Origin: Coffea arabica | Lineage: Eukaryota > Streptophyta > Magnoliopsida > Gentianales > Rubiaceae | DNA length: 64,000 nucleotides | Reading direction: 5' to 3' | Assembly: GCF_036785885.1 (NCBI RefSeq) | Contig: NC_092326.1 | Span: forward strand, 992,001 to 1,056,000 | In this document: positions 1 through 13,274 of the stretch, in pieces | Numbering within the stretch: position 1 is the first letter of the stretch | Layout: every line of letters starts with the position of its first letter | Made by a program: the position numbers and the translations under genes | Notes under the pieces: generated by a model | Told to the model about the DNA's origin: nothing | The model's input: only the letters and a program-made list of their open reading frames with translations | Databases searched by the model: none

Positions 1-2423
1 GAAAGTACTAAAAGTTCTTAGAAGACACTGTTCCATGAATCTAAGTGGAAGGCATTCAAAAATGAGTCTAAAGCTGCTGTTCTAGATTGCTAGGATTGAG
101 CCGGGTTGGTTTTTCGCTAACTTTGGAAATTCGGCAAAAATCACTCGTTGGAAACCGGCCCTTGAAACTTATAGCTCAATTAGATCTGCAAGTAAAGTTT
201 TGGATGGAACAAGCGGCTCAAGAATCGGAGTTTCGAGTACCGAGATACGGCAGCTCGAAGTTGGAGAAAATTCAGGATTGTTACAAAATTTCCAGATTTG
301 GTTCCAACTTTGGACCTTTAGTTAAGTGCCGAAACGGACTTGGATTGACACCAAATTTTGCAGTATAATACTTCCATATGAAGGTTATCTCTCTATCAAA
401 TTTCATGGAAAAATACCCTCGGAAGGGTGATCATTCAATCAACCAAAGTTTGGAAAAATCCTTAAAGCAATCTGTCCAAAGCTAAGGTTTTCAAAAACGA
501 GGCAGTTGCCGTGTATTGATCATAACTCCCTCAATTTAACTCGGAATTGGAAATGGTTGAGAGTGTTAGAAAATAAATTCACAGGGCTACAACTTCACAG
601 AAGAAATCGTTCCAGGTTTCAGCATGCAACTGGTTCAAAATCAAGCCTCAAGTTGCAGCATCATCAAATCATTTCGGCAGAACGGAGAAACAGGACAGCC
701 GACTTCAGATGAATGGTGTGGCTCACACACATAGAACCAGAATGTTCATTATACACCGTTGGAAACATGGGAACGTCTAGTTTCAAATGCCGCTGACGGC
801 ACTTGATTTTGACGTCGGAGCACGGAGTTATGGACAAAATACAACCACTGGTCTGGATTACGGCGAAACCGTTTTCCAGATTACCAGTTTTCGAAATAAT
901 TTCGTTTGAGCAACCAAAACTCAATATTTTTCAACGAAATTTTGTACACAACTTCTAAAACATGTAAACAACATAATCAAGCCTTTAAATCCTCAATTAT
1001 CTGCAGTAAAGTGACCGAACAGAGCAGGGGTAAAATCGGAACTTTTTGCTTCAAGAACTCAATAACGTTTCTGGAAATAATGCACCTTTAATCTACTTCC
1101 TTAAGCAGTATTTCAGCAATAAAACCATCATCAAACATCATCACAGCCATCAACCCAAAGTGGGAGTTCATAGAGCCCACATTTAACAATTTCCAACGAT
1201 AATAAGTTACCCATAAGCATAATCAAGCTCTTAAGTGTAAGTTGGCCTTTATTGAACAAGATCTGAAGAGTGGATCATGGTTACCTTACTTGTGTGCTAA
1301 AAAGTCAGATTTTGGTGCCCCTAAAACTCCAAGAAGATCCGTGAATGTGCAGCTCTTTCTTTGTCCAAGTGATTGTCCAAGTTGTCTTGAGCTTGTGTGG
1401 TGAATCTATGAAGGTTTGGCAAGATTTTTGAGGTGAAGTTTGTAGAGGAAATGTTTGAGAAGTTTTCGGTTGTTTTTGTAGTGGCTAGCCGTCCATGAAG
1501 CTTGCAAAAGTGAAATGTTAGTCTGACTCCTTTTGCGTACAAAGAACGCTGACCGTCTAATATTTTAAGTACGTAAAATTTAATTGCAACTAGTGCCCTA
1601 CGCGCGTGTTTTGTGTTCGATTTCTCTTAAATTTGTTGCACTAGTGCACTAAACCTCTAGGGCACTTACATTCATATAAATATTATTCATTCTTAATTGT
1701 CCCAAAATAATGGTCCAAAGTCCCTCAATTAAGCGCGCACGTGAAAACACGTATTTCTAATTTAGGCGCAATAAAATGAAACCTTTGAGAAATTTTTGTA
1801 ACGATCGTACCACTAACTATCACTTGAGTACTTAAACCTAAAATTGCCTATTTTAGGACCATTGTATATGTCTCAAATTTTTGAGCTTATTGTACTCCCA
1901 ATTGGCTAAAGTGTTTAGACACGTTTTCATTTTTTCGCTAATCAAGCTTTTAAGAAAATAATTTTTGAAATGAGGCGCTTTAAAAATATAACGAAACTAT
2001 AAAACCATGTACTTAGGTCTAATAAGGCTAGAAAATATTATTCGGAATAAATGGGCAATTAAATATACAAATGAGCTCGAAAATAGGAATTTAAAATAAT
2101 GAATTTCGTGAGTTCTCACAGGAGTCTAGTATTAATTCCTCAATTAACCTTTCTTAATCTATTATTGATCATTTTTAATTCTCCAATATTAATACACTCC
2201 TGATTCAAGTATAGCCTCGAAAACGTGTACTTGTTATTTCGAACTAAACGAATTTCTGAAAAGTGAATTTTCCAACAAAATGTTTTAAAATTATAAAGAG
2301 GCGTCATTCCATATAAATAAATTTAAAATGGTCGAAATAAATAATTCGAAGAAAATGAGTGAATAATCTTTTAAATATTCCAGTAATATTCTATAAAAAT
2401 AAGAAAATTTTCGGGTCCTCACA
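1..2423 (-). mobile_element. Ty3/gypsy long terminal repeat, left-truncated by the window edge
   Basis: Base 1 onward aligns base for base with the LTR starting near 58635, so this is the same LTR family as the element at the right edge, in the same orientation. The plus-strand end reads TCCTCACA at 2423, the inverse of the TGTGAGGA start usual for these LTRs. No polypurine tract follows it. The LTR is therefore either solo or the 5' LTR of a minus-strand element whose body lies left of the window. The next bases (CCTAG) resume a repeat that is uninterrupted near 15355, which marks the insertion point. A second TCTCACA at 2113-2120 aligns with the end of the right-hand LTR, so the two LTRs differ by about 300 bp at this terminus. 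Small ORFs inside it are not genes. Confidence 0.8.
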
Positions 2424-4890
2424 CCTAGTATATATGAGTAGGGTTTAGGTTTAATTTATTAACCCAGACCCTGACCAAATCTAGATCCCGTAAGAGAATC
2501 ATGAATTTGGGTGGAGTATGGTTTTCTATGATTTAGATCCAAATTCAAATCCAAATTAGACCCTACCAATACCCATGTAATATTCTATGTGTGTGTATGT
2601 ATCAGTAAATTCGGAAAATAACCTAATATTCTATGTCATTATAATTAGTACAAACATTTTCAAGAAAAAAGAAAAATGAAAGCAAATAAATAAAAGATTG
2701 AATATAGACACAGATGAAACTTTGAAAACAAATAGTTTTAGTTGATAATAATTCTTTCTTTGAGTTCATAATATTGTATTCAACATCATGAATGTTGATT
2801 TTATTATTTGAAAATAAAAATTGGATGATATTTATGTTATTTTTTAACTCTATATATTTTCAAAATATATTTACCTTGGTTCTTCATTGTATGTTCAAAA
2901 AAGTATTCACGAATACCCGTTGAATACCTAAACCTATGAGGGTTCGAATTTGAGTTTACTTTTTCAAACCCATAAAGGGTTGGATATGGTTTTGCGTCTA
3001 ACTAAATTTAATAAGTATGAATGTAGATCAAAGAGATCTAAATCAAACCCTATCCATTAAAATACCTATAAAATACCTATACTATACAATATAAATTAAA
3101 CCTTGTCAATTCCCTTGGGCCCACAAATTATGTTGACTTGGTAAACCCCTGGATAATTACCTCCATTTTTTATATATAAAATATCATAGTTTTATTAAAA
3201 TTTACATTAATGATAGAAATTACATCATTAAACATACACAGATATCAAAAAACAGGATAATATGGTGATCTCTATCGAATATATCCAAAAAATTCCAAAT
3301 CTGATAATCAAAATCTAAAAAAACTTATCTTGGGCACATGAAGAAAGCAATTTTTGTCGTTCCAAACTTCAAAATTGACTTTTAATAGTCTATTAGCTAT
3401 TGTCCTTGAAAATGGTTCATCACCTTCACTTCATGATGTTTATCCAAATTTTAGATTATCCTTAAATGTTTTATTGAAATTATACTGGTCTTGCTATGTT
3501 ACCTATGTAGAAGGAAGCATAACAATTACTTTGATCGAAAAACAGTTTATACAAATAACATTTAATTTTATAATAATATTTTATAGAATTTTTTTTGGAG
3601 GTAGAAGTTAACATTTACTTCAAACCTTATGTGAGGGAAAACTAAAATTTCTAGATTTTAAACAGTTGGTGACTAGGAATGACAACGACATGGATTTGGA
3701 ATTAGAGAACCCTCTCCCGTCTCCCCTCCCGCGCTTTAAAAACTTCCTCTTGCCCTAAGCTATCCCCCCTGCCCCCACCCCACTACCCAATATGGGTGCC
3801 CTAATGGGTGGTTCAAAATAAACTTCTATTTTTCATATATAATATCAACAAATAATTGTATAAATCAATCTTTTGAACTTTTAACTAAAATTCAACATGA
3901 AATTAAGTTTAAAATATACTTTAATTTTTTAAAAATATTTCTCCGTATTTATTAGCATAACTAAAGTAATATCTGCTACTATTATTATCTTATTGCAAAC
4001 ATGCAATACACCAAAAAAAAAAAATTTCAGTAAACTAAAAATAACAAAATCATCATTTTACCACACAAATAATGATATCATGAGTTTTCAAATTATAATG
4101 TATATGTCTGTATGTGTATGTGTGTGTGTCTATATATATATAGAGGTGGGGATAGTACCGATACAAATCCCCACCACCCTTACTATATATAATATGTACA
4201 TAGATATTGACAAATATAGTTACGTATTAATTAATTTATTTAATTTATAGGTGGGGATAGTACTGAGACAAATTCCCGCAACCGCTACTCCCACTCCGCA
4301 TTTCTCCCCGCCCCATTTCTATGCCTACGGGGCGGGCATACTTACCGATTGTGACCCCTCTCCATCTCTTAATTCCCGTGCCATTAGAAGGGCCAATTTA
4401 GAATGAAAGTGAATAAAGTTGGCATCTATGCTGCCCTATGGTTAGGTGACCTATAGCATTGAATGGTTTCATTTCTAGCTTTGAATAATGAAACCATGAA
4501 GATGAAGTCTCAAGGATGAATTGTCGTGCCTCTATCAATCACCTCGATGATGGATCATGCGTAGGGGCAAGAGCGGTCATCAGACCGATCGCTTCTGAAC
4601 GGTCTCCTCACAATAGTTGGTATATAATTGTCTAATCAGCAAATCTTTGCAAATCATTGATGGTTGAGATGTAATCAAGTAACAAGGTTTAAAACTTTAA
4701 GAATTGTTCTATTCAGGACGCACGATAGAAAATGGATCTATTTTCCACTTATTTGAAGAAGATTTTATAATTCAAAAAATAAATAATAATAATTGAAATT
4801 TATAGTGAGTCCATCCTTTCTATTTTATATGCTTATTCTGTGCTATACTTTTAAGGACATAATAGAAAAACCCAAAATTTGAATTTAATA
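2424..4890. repeat. Dispersed repeat, copy A (non-coding)
   Basis: No gene is seen. Bases about 2440-3330 align with 15366-16225, 3340-4540 with 13520-14955, and 4630-4890 with 16235-16500. The same blocks thus occur twice in the window in a different order. The content is AT-rich with a short GT/AT microsatellite at about 4105-4142 and pyrimidine-rich stretches near 3720-3790. I see no intact ends or coding capacity, so I call it a degenerate, rearranged transposon remnant of unknown class. Confidence 0.6.
4561..4612 (+). repeat. Orphan terminus of the giant MULE family
   Basis: About 50 bases (GGGGCAAGAGCGGTCATCAG, then a GATCGCTTCTGAACGGTCTCC segment) match the reverse complement of the giant element's right end at 52305-52349. 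The match includes the hairpin arms and the CTGAACGGTCTCCTCACA block. The related repeat copy near 14945-14975 lacks it. There is no second end nearby, so it is a solo terminus, a drastically deleted copy or a repair product. Confidence 0.55.
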
Positions 4891-5347
4891 GAAAGAGTAC
4901 TTATGGAATAGCAATATATTCAAAGATTTATAATTGTGCCTAAAATAAGTACTAGAGGAAAAGGTAAAATAGCAAAGAGTTTTTTTTTGGGTTCCCCTTA
5001 TCAAGATCTGGCATAAAGAGTGACTTCTAATACGTCGTTGATAGCACATACAATCACTCATCATTCTCTTTCATATTTAAAAATAGATTAATTTTCTATA
5101 CATTAATAATGTATACAGTATTAAATCTAAATGCATACTATTTGTTTCAAATTTTGAATTTTAAATTTGAATTAATATTAGTTGTCATGCATTTGAATCT
5201 AATAGCATATACAGTGTATACAGGATTAATTCTTAAACAATTATACATATTGTGGTGAATGAAAGTTGGGGGAGGCGATGAAGAGGGGACACCATATCAA
5301 CAGTGTTCATAAGTTTCAAAGAGAAAAATCATAGAGGGACTAAGAGC

Positions 5348-8300
5348 CTAAAAGTCTTCGATTTGGGTCCTCATTGTGTCAATGAATGATTTCCCATCTA
5401 GTTCACGGGGAAGAAACGCTTTTAAATACTCAATCATACTAATTCTTCTGAAAATTGCTGGATTTTCAGGGGTGATAAGACTTGGCGCTGTACCCATGTC
5501 ACCATCCAGTTTTGGGGAAAAGAACGTTGCAATGGAAAGCCTTTCGTTGTGCAAATTCACAGTTGCCCGATGCTCAACACTCTTGTAAATCCCATTTGTC
5601 ACAATCTGCATCTCAGTTAAAAAACGTCACATTTTTCCCAACTGTGTACTATGTAGCATACATTCTCATAAAAGTTCAATTAGGCTCAACAATAGGATAT
5701 GGTTAACAGGGTAATCTTGTGAGTCCACCTATAACTACTGTTATGGCCCAAAAACATTGGAGATAGAATTCAGAAGCAATACCCTGATAGATCCAGGACA
5801 TGATTTGTAAGTAACTCGTGTAATTAGCATTGAAATCAAGACAAAAAGTAAATTCCTTTCTGAAAATCAAAACAAATTTGTTGGGGAAAAGAGCAAGTAC
5901 TTTTTTTAAAACGATGAAAGGAAAGTAGTTTGAATTTTACCACTCGTACATCACAGGTAAGCAATAATATGGAGGGTGGGGTATAAGGGCATGTACAATA
6001 CTAATTTTGAAGTTATTATGCCCAAGTTTTTTCAATATAAGACCTTTTCATCCATATATTTTATGCTTTTTTTGACTTTATAAAGATACGCGTTCTATTA
6101 AAGTAGTCAATATTCTACCAATAAACAACATTCGTTTAACTCTGACAAAGTAGCCAAAGTTAGAAGTTTAGCCACAAATTTGCAAAAGTTAAATTTTGGG
6201 ATGAAAGCTACGCTTTGACCTTGCCTCATTTGCTGGGCGGTGCAAGTTGATAATTAGTCTTACACATCAACCTAGTGCATACTAATCATAATCGGAAAGG
6301 TTATCTCTTGAATCCTATTAAAATATGGGAAGGACATTCTAATTTCCATATATGTTCATAATTGTAGAAACTAATTTGAAAATATCTCATAAGGGAGGCC
6401 AAAAACTAGATAGATGTTGTAATTATATAAACAGAAAAGCAATTTGAAGAGATTGTTCATATTCACATTGCATCTTGGGAGAAAGGATTTTGAGCATGAT
6501 TACCTCTAAAATGTCTCCAACATTGACTATGAATGCATTAGGAAGTGGTACAACAGGAACCCAAGCTCCAGCCTTTTTGATTTGGAGGCCTTCCACTTCA
6601 TTGAGCTGAAGCACTATGGTAAGCCCACCAGCATCAGAGTGGGGGCAAAAGCTCATCACTAGCTCAGGTTGGGGACACGGTGGATAATTGTTCATCCTCA
6701 TTGATTGCAGCCCTTCTTGAAAAAGCATTGTCATATCTTCAAGCTCCATTCCTAATGCTTTTGTCATTTGCTCAAGGGCCTTGATGGCAAGGATTTTCAA
6801 TTCCCTTGAGTACTTGTCTAGAGTTTCTCTACAATGTTAAAAAAAATGTAAATAAAAAGTAAAGAATATCCAATATATAATAACAATGCACAATGCTTTA
6901 GATGTTAACTAATTTTTTATGCATGCCAGGATGGATGTTTTATCATCATCTCACGGTGACATGGCTTATTAATTTTCCTCATAAAGACAATTAAGAAGGT
7001 AAGATTTAAGAAAGGGATAATTTCATAAACCTTCCATAAGTTTTTTAACAATTTCATTGGGCTTCCTTAAGGTTTCAAAAATTACACCTACCTCCCCTAA
7101 TTTGACACTTTTGGTAACCAAACCTTAGACTTGGTCAAAATTTTTAATGAATATCCTAAAATACCCTCAACTTAAAACATTTGAATTACTTTCCAGAACA
7201 ATCATAATATATTTAACACAAATATACAAAAAGAGTGTGAAGTTTTTAACACCATATTTATTATTTGATAAGCAAAGATGACAATAGTTCTATCACTATC
7301 CTTTTCACCGGTAAATAATAAACACACACACCCAGAATCTAAGGTAATTCCACTGGTTTACCCAAAAGGCAATTGCTCAATAGTTCTATCACTATGATAA
7401 ACTACTTTTAATGGTGATTTACCAGGGTATGTATTTTTTAATTTGAAAAAGAAAATACCGTCATAATTCTTTTAAAGTTTGCAGAATTTTGGATCGGTGG
7501 AACTATCATAGCTTGGTAGCAATTTTGGGCTTTTTTTTTGAGTTAATGTTGCTTTTGGTACCAAAAACAATCAGTAAGTAAAAATTAGATCACATTCAAA
7601 GTCATAAAAAATGTCACTAGTAAAACATTTATGCTGCCAATGTTTATATTTTATGGTTTTATTGGCAAAAATATAAAAAGGGGGAATAAGAATAGAAAAA
7701 GAAAAGAAAAATAATTATTAATACCATTCTTTGTAAAAGTATATCTAACAAGAGAGTTTTATTAAAATGTTAAAACAATATTATCATTTTATGTGGGCAA
7801 AGGAGGTAAATGTTATTTTTATAACCTCGAAGGAGCTCAATGAAATTATCAGAAACCTGAGGAGAGGTTTCTGAAATTGTCCCTTTAAGAAAAGCAAGAG
7901 AGGATATATTTTTCTGTATGAGAGAGAGAGAGAGATGATATAATTTATTTTGTATCAATCGTCATGATCTACTCTATTCATACTCTAACCTATTCTAGGG
8001 GGAGACCCAACTGAATCTATTGGGGAACCAACGGGGATTGAATCACTATCGAATCAAACTATTTCTACTCTAATCTATTTTAGGGGAAGGCTCAACTGAA
8101 TCCATTGAAAAATCGACGGGAATTGAATCACCATTGAATCAAACGTACGCACTCAGATGGATTTGAGAAAATCACATATAGTAGCAAAGTGATGGGGGAT
8201 AAGATTTGAACCTTTAACCTCCCACTCCACCAAGACTTTAAGTCATTGGGTGGCCAATAGCCATATGATTAAAAGAAGAGAAATGTTGAAAAACCATTAA

Positions 8301-10729
8301 GAATGAGTCCAAGGTAAAAAAAATAAGAAGAAAAGGCCTATCATGTGGAGACTTTAAGAGAGATAATGATCAAAATATTCAATCCTTAGGACACTTTGTG
8401 GCTGACAAGCTGTCTGTTTTTTTTTTTTTTTCCTTTCTTTGAAGGAGTGGCTGATAAGCTGTCTTGATCATTACACATGGAATTTTATTGAAGGGATAAC
8501 ATTCGATGTTTCATGTTGTACGTTGGCCCCTAAGACAGTACGACTTCCAAATAAATGCATCTACATAATAAAAAATATATATATTACGTACAGTCGGATA
8601 TTCTCTGCTACAACTTTTCATGTAACAGCATTTGGCTTTATTATTGCCTCCTCGGTTTCAATTATATGTAAAAGCTTTTTTCTGTTAACCAATTATATGT
8701 TTAGTTCTGGCGGGCTACCTACCAGCATTATCAAATTTTTTTTTCTGAATAAAGCATTTTAGTCATCAATGGAATACTTTTTATAAACAAATTGTGATTA
8801 TTTTTTACCCCTCAACAACTGAATGAGACATATATTATTATTATTTTTTTGACAAAACAAAATTCACAAACAGTGATTAAGATGCTGCATAACCATTATT
8901 TCAGTGATGAAGATTTATTGCGTACTTCCGTCTACCAATTAATCCCTGATTTCCATAAAATAAAATCAATGCAGTATTTGTAATCTATCGATTTCCCCTC
9001 TTCTAATTTTCCCAAATCTCTAATTACAACCCTTAATTCATAAACTTCCATGCAATGTTGGTATTACAAAGATAATCGACATTGCCACTGTAGAAATAAA
9101 GGAGCAGAGGAGATAAGGAATAAATTAGCAAGCGGTAGTATATAAAGAACCAAATTAACCACCACTGCCATAATAAAGGACCAAAATGTTCATATTTCCA
9201 TCAATTAAAATACATGAAAGAATCAAACCGCCACACCTAAATAATGTCTCTTATTGTAAATCCAGTTTACAAATCATAAAAATCATCATTATATCTCTTT
9301 ACAATTTCAATTCTAGACTTTCAGTTTCTTTATATATATCAAGATGTTGACAATTTATGTAAAAGAAAATAGAAAGATTACAGGTACGGTGATTTGCAAA
9401 GTTACAGACTGCTACTAACCACTTGTTTTCTTAACCTATTACTAGTCTGTGATCATCTTATCCCTAGCTTTTAAGTATTTTCACCCACAAAATTTTGAAA
9501 AGTTTAGACAAGTGTAGAGTATTTTAGACGCTTATGACTTTCAAAAGTTATACTATGTGTGATGTTACTATAGTCCTCATGTGTTTGACAACACAATTCA
9601 TCATTTAAACTTAATGTATTTAGATCTTAATATAATCAGATACATTTGTTAACCAAAAATTGAACATCTAAATTAATTAAGTGTCATTAAATTTTTTAGG
9701 CAAAACTTGCTATAAAAAATAAGTGATAACCTTTTCACTTATCACCGAATGTGATATACACTCAAATGTATTTGATTTAATACTTAATAATTCAATAATT
9801 TAATGGATTCAAATTTCAGATTTCAGTTTTTAAACTTCAATTTTATCAAATGCATCCTAAATACAATGATATGAATGTGTGGGCAAATTTTCTTGTACCT
9901 GAATGGAAGAGGAAGGTTGGGATGTAAATGAGGTTTTCTCAAGTGAGTTGGCAGAGTGACCATGTAAAACATGTCAGCCCAGTCAAGTTTTTGTTCCTCA
10001 GATACAACAAAGGCCTGTCCATATCCTTCTACATCGCCCGGTTCTTGGGCAAATCTCTTCTTCTCTTCAATCGTCAAATTGAAAAACTTTTGCATCTCTA
10101 GTTTCAGTTTGTCCACTAATGAAGAGCTCACTCCATGATTAATCAGCTGGTGACAAATTGTACAGTCACTAATTATTTGTTGCTGACTATTATAACACTT
10201 CTCCATTTTAACAGCAGGCATGTATATCCATTTAAATTAGATGATTGTCCTTGTATAACAATTCAAAGAAGATCCTAGGAAAAGCAGGAAAGAAAAGGAG
10301 ATCACTCCTATTACATTCTAGTCATGCATTATGTACTACTACTAGAGAAAACCAAATGAGTTCATATGAAAAGAAACATTTCAATATGAAAAAAAAAAAA
10401 CTTGTGGCAAGATATATCATTTACCTACAGTCCTGAAAAGTCATACAACAGTACCTAATATATGCATATACAAATACGAAATGACAAACCTAAAAGAAGC
10501 CCCATTCTTTGCAGGCAAAATGCAACTTTTCAAGATCTGGATTCACTGATTCATCAGAAAGCAACCTTTGCATGTCAATTACTGGGATTTCCTCTGTGGA
10601 GACCCCATGAAGTTTGGTTGGATCAGGTCGTATGTATCGGGGTGGAACTGATGCAAATTTCTCCTTAGCCAACTCCTGAACATAGGGTACTTTTAGAGAG
10701 CTTCCCAAATTTATCATACCAGATTCCAC
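5348..10729 (-). pseudogene. SRG1-like 2-oxoglutarate/Fe(II) dioxygenase, four exons, nonsense codon at the exon 1 end
   Basis: Exons on the minus strand are 10729-10490, 10146-9899, 6828-6504 and 5605-5348. All have GT/AG introns with matching phase. Together they give 357 codons including the stop, close to the usual length of SRG1/codeine-demethylase-like (DOXC) enzymes. The N-terminal non-haem dioxygenase domain ends with ACKEWGFF. The 2OG-Fe(II) domain shows the iron-binding HxD in [10 protein letters not shown], the distal His in SVEHRATVN and the RxS 2OG-binding motif in NERLSIATF. The last codon of exon 1 is TAG (10492-10490), where the family has the Gln codon CAG of WGFFQ just before the GT donor. 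The product would stop after 79 residues. Everything else looks functional, so this is either a very young pseudogene or a null allele. Family enzymes oxidise plant secondary metabolites in the cytosol; the substrate cannot be told. Intron 2 is about 3.1 kb because of insertions. Confidence 0.85.
7014..7883. mobile_element. Mutator-type MITE in dioxygenase intron 2
   Basis: An 870-bp element with inverted repeats of about 100 bp begins GGGATAATTTC and ends GAAATTGTCCC. It is flanked by a perfect 9-bp target duplication TTTAAGAAA (7005-7013 and 7884-7892). The 9-bp duplication indicates the Mutator superfamily. It has no coding capacity. The same insertion sits at the same site in the right-hand copy (54775-55483), so it predates the segmental duplication. 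Confidence 0.88.
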
Positions 10730-10755
10730 GTTTGTGGTTTGTGTAAATCTCTACC

Positions 10756-10756
<1 letters not shown>

Positions 10757-10786
<30 letters not shown>

Positions 10787-10787
10787 G
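10757..10787. repeat. (TA)n(CA)n microsatellite
   Basis: Alternating TA followed by CA dinucleotides lie about 30 bases upstream of the dioxygenase start codon. Similar CA/TA-rich microsatellites occur at about 11405-11425 and 11512-11575. Confidence 0.85.
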
Positions 10788-12976
10788 TAGCTCCAAGTTG
10801 CAATTGATATCAATTCGTGATCAAGGCACACTTTATATGTGTCATATGCGTAAAAGTTATTTTACTAAAATTTGGTTTTACATTTTGAAATTTTTAGAGA
10901 TAATGTAAAAGATGACACAAAATTTTAGCACCACAGATTCAAATCACACTTTATATACTTAGATATTCGAAAGATGTTTCCTTAGTGACATGTTATAGTT
11001 CTTGGACAAACCTACTTACTTTTGTTAAGGTTAATAAAAGACTAAAGGAATTTTGGAAATTTTCATTAATATTATGTTCATAACGTTTAATTGTATATTC
11101 TAATTTTTGGTAAATTTGCCAACCTCAAACCTGATCATATGCTACTTTGGTAAGATTAATTAAAAAATGAAATTTAGATTTCACAATTATTGGCACTCTT
11201 TCCTATTTTTGATATGTCACATTTGGAATATTCTACTTTTAGAAACTAAACCTAACTAATAAAACAATATTTTTAGATTTAACCCAAACAAAAAGCATTA
11301 ATGATATTTTGATCAATGAAATAAATTAAAATCTGAGAAAAACAAATGGGGAGCTGAAGGCTCATTGAGAGGTTTAGGTTGAAAAATGTACGTCTCTACA
11401 TAAATAAATAAATATATATATATAAAGTAAATTTTCTGATTTGTTTTATGACAAGGTCAGTATTTTTGTCATGGCTAACTCCTTTCATGAATTATGCAAA
11501 ACACAATCCACATACACACACACACACACACACATACATACATACATATATACATACATATATATGTATAAAAAAGATTAATTCATATATAAATACACAC
11601 AAATTTTCTGATTTGTTTTATGACAAGGCTAGTGTTTTTGTTATCGCTAACTCCTTTCATGAATCATGCGCAACACAATCCACCATGGCTGACGATTTGA
11701 TTTTGTTTATCGAGTTTCAACTGGAAAAGAGCTTATCGTTCACTTTGAATATCAGTGACACTTGAATAATAAGCTTGTTTAGTACAACTAAATGGAATTT
11801 CTTTGGAATTGGTCATCTGAAAAAGTAATCTCAGAGAAAGCACCAGCTACGGTTATAAATGTTTCTACAAAATTGTTGATAACATGGCGACGACTTAAAG
11901 TCTTCATGGAACGTCTCTGGAGTGATGTATTTCTTTATCAATTTGTATCAAAATTGGATTAGTCCATCTCCAAAAATTGATGAAATACAAATATTAACAA
12001 CGTAACTAAGAATACAGCAAGTTTTATCACTTATTAAAAATTGTGTCTCATAATCAATCTCATCTAGTGAACGTTCATACTAAAACTATTTAAACCATCA
12101 ATTGCAATTGCTCTATCAATAGTGGAGAATCTTCACCCAGTTTGAGACTTTTCCCAGACTGCGTATATACATGCAATTAATATGTCGTTTGGAATTTTGC
12201 ACTTCAACTATAAATGGATTGGTTTTAACATTATTACCCATAGGTTGGCTTTATTCTAGGAGTTGTTTTGCTTCTAAAATGACTCGTATACATCAGAGGC
12301 ATGAACAGATAGTACCTTATTGGTTGAGGCCTCGACAATAATTGAAAGTATTAGAACCGCAAGCCAACTATTCTAACCCCTTTGAAATGCTAAACGTGTA
12401 GAAAGATGGAAGTACTGGTAAAATTAGTAATTCCATTACCAGAAGTGGCAAAGTGCAAAAAATTAAGATAACGTTAAGGAAAAAGTGCGAATTACACTAA
12501 AAGTTAGGGGCTTTGATTATTTTACCTTTTGTTTTGTTAGGTGGTTGTATATCATCGAACCTATAGGTGATGGTACATCCACAGTTTTCGATATTTATTT
12601 TCATTAATTCCTAGTCATTACTTTAAGTTAATCTTATGCGTGTCGATTTAGAAAAAATTATGGTCAAGTCTTGTGGTTGATAGTGAAAAAGTTGCTGAAG
12701 GTTTTAAATATAAAATCAGTTCATTTATTGTCTTGGAAAAAAAATCAAAATACTTCTAGGCACATAATCTTCAAGGGTTCTCTCGAGAATTAGCAAATAC
12801 GTGTTGATCTAGAAGATCACTCCAAAATCTTCAAGGATTCAAGTGTTAATTTGTCAACATGAATCAAGGTACGCTTCTGCAATTTTTCTGTTAATTTATT
12901 TCTTAATAATAGCTATATAAATTTTGATTTTAATAGGTGATAGTTTTCACCTAAAATAAACAACCACTCTAACAAG

Positions 12977-12989
12977 TGGTATCAGAGCC
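12977..12989 (+). other. Initiator-tRNA-Met primer binding site of a copia-type LTR remnant
   Basis: TGGTATCAGAGCC is the classical minus-strand priming site found just inside the 5' LTR of many plant retrotransposons, copia types above all. The AT-rich DNA before it, perhaps from about 12480, would be the LTR. No gag or pol reading frame follows before the dispersed repeats at 13275, so only a scrap of the element survives. The LTR start was not found. Confidence 0.5.
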
Positions 12990-13274
12990 CATATGATTGA
13001 TTATTAGGAAATAATTTGGATTCAGTAATTTTTATCTTTAAGAATAATTATGTATGATATTTGTGAAGAATCGGCAAACGAGATATTTGTTGAAACCATG
13101 ATTGTTGACTTTTTCGTTCATGATTTATTGCTTTGTGGCTCGGCTTTTGGATTTACGGCATCATGATTGCTTGCATATGTTATTATCCAGTTTTCATGAC
13201 AGTAGGCAATTCATGAATTGCACGATTCATTGTTTGGTTAATGTTGAATTCAGTGGTCCCACTTTGATTCAGTG

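Larger units (their letters stand above)
4899..12300. repeat. Segmental duplication, left (fuller) copy
   Basis: Homology to 52572-56099 begins near 4899 and ends near 12300. The right copy lacks most of 7990-8440 and 8510-11430, which removes dioxygenase exons 1 and 2. Stretches without exons (introns, and 10730-12300 upstream of the gene) hold AT-rich DNA, microsatellites and a direct duplication of about 90 bases at 11437 and 11608. I see no other gene in them. Confidence 0.8.

Noticed and set aside
5376..5706. Plus-strand ORFs
   Set aside because: Antisense to exon 4 of the dioxygenase.
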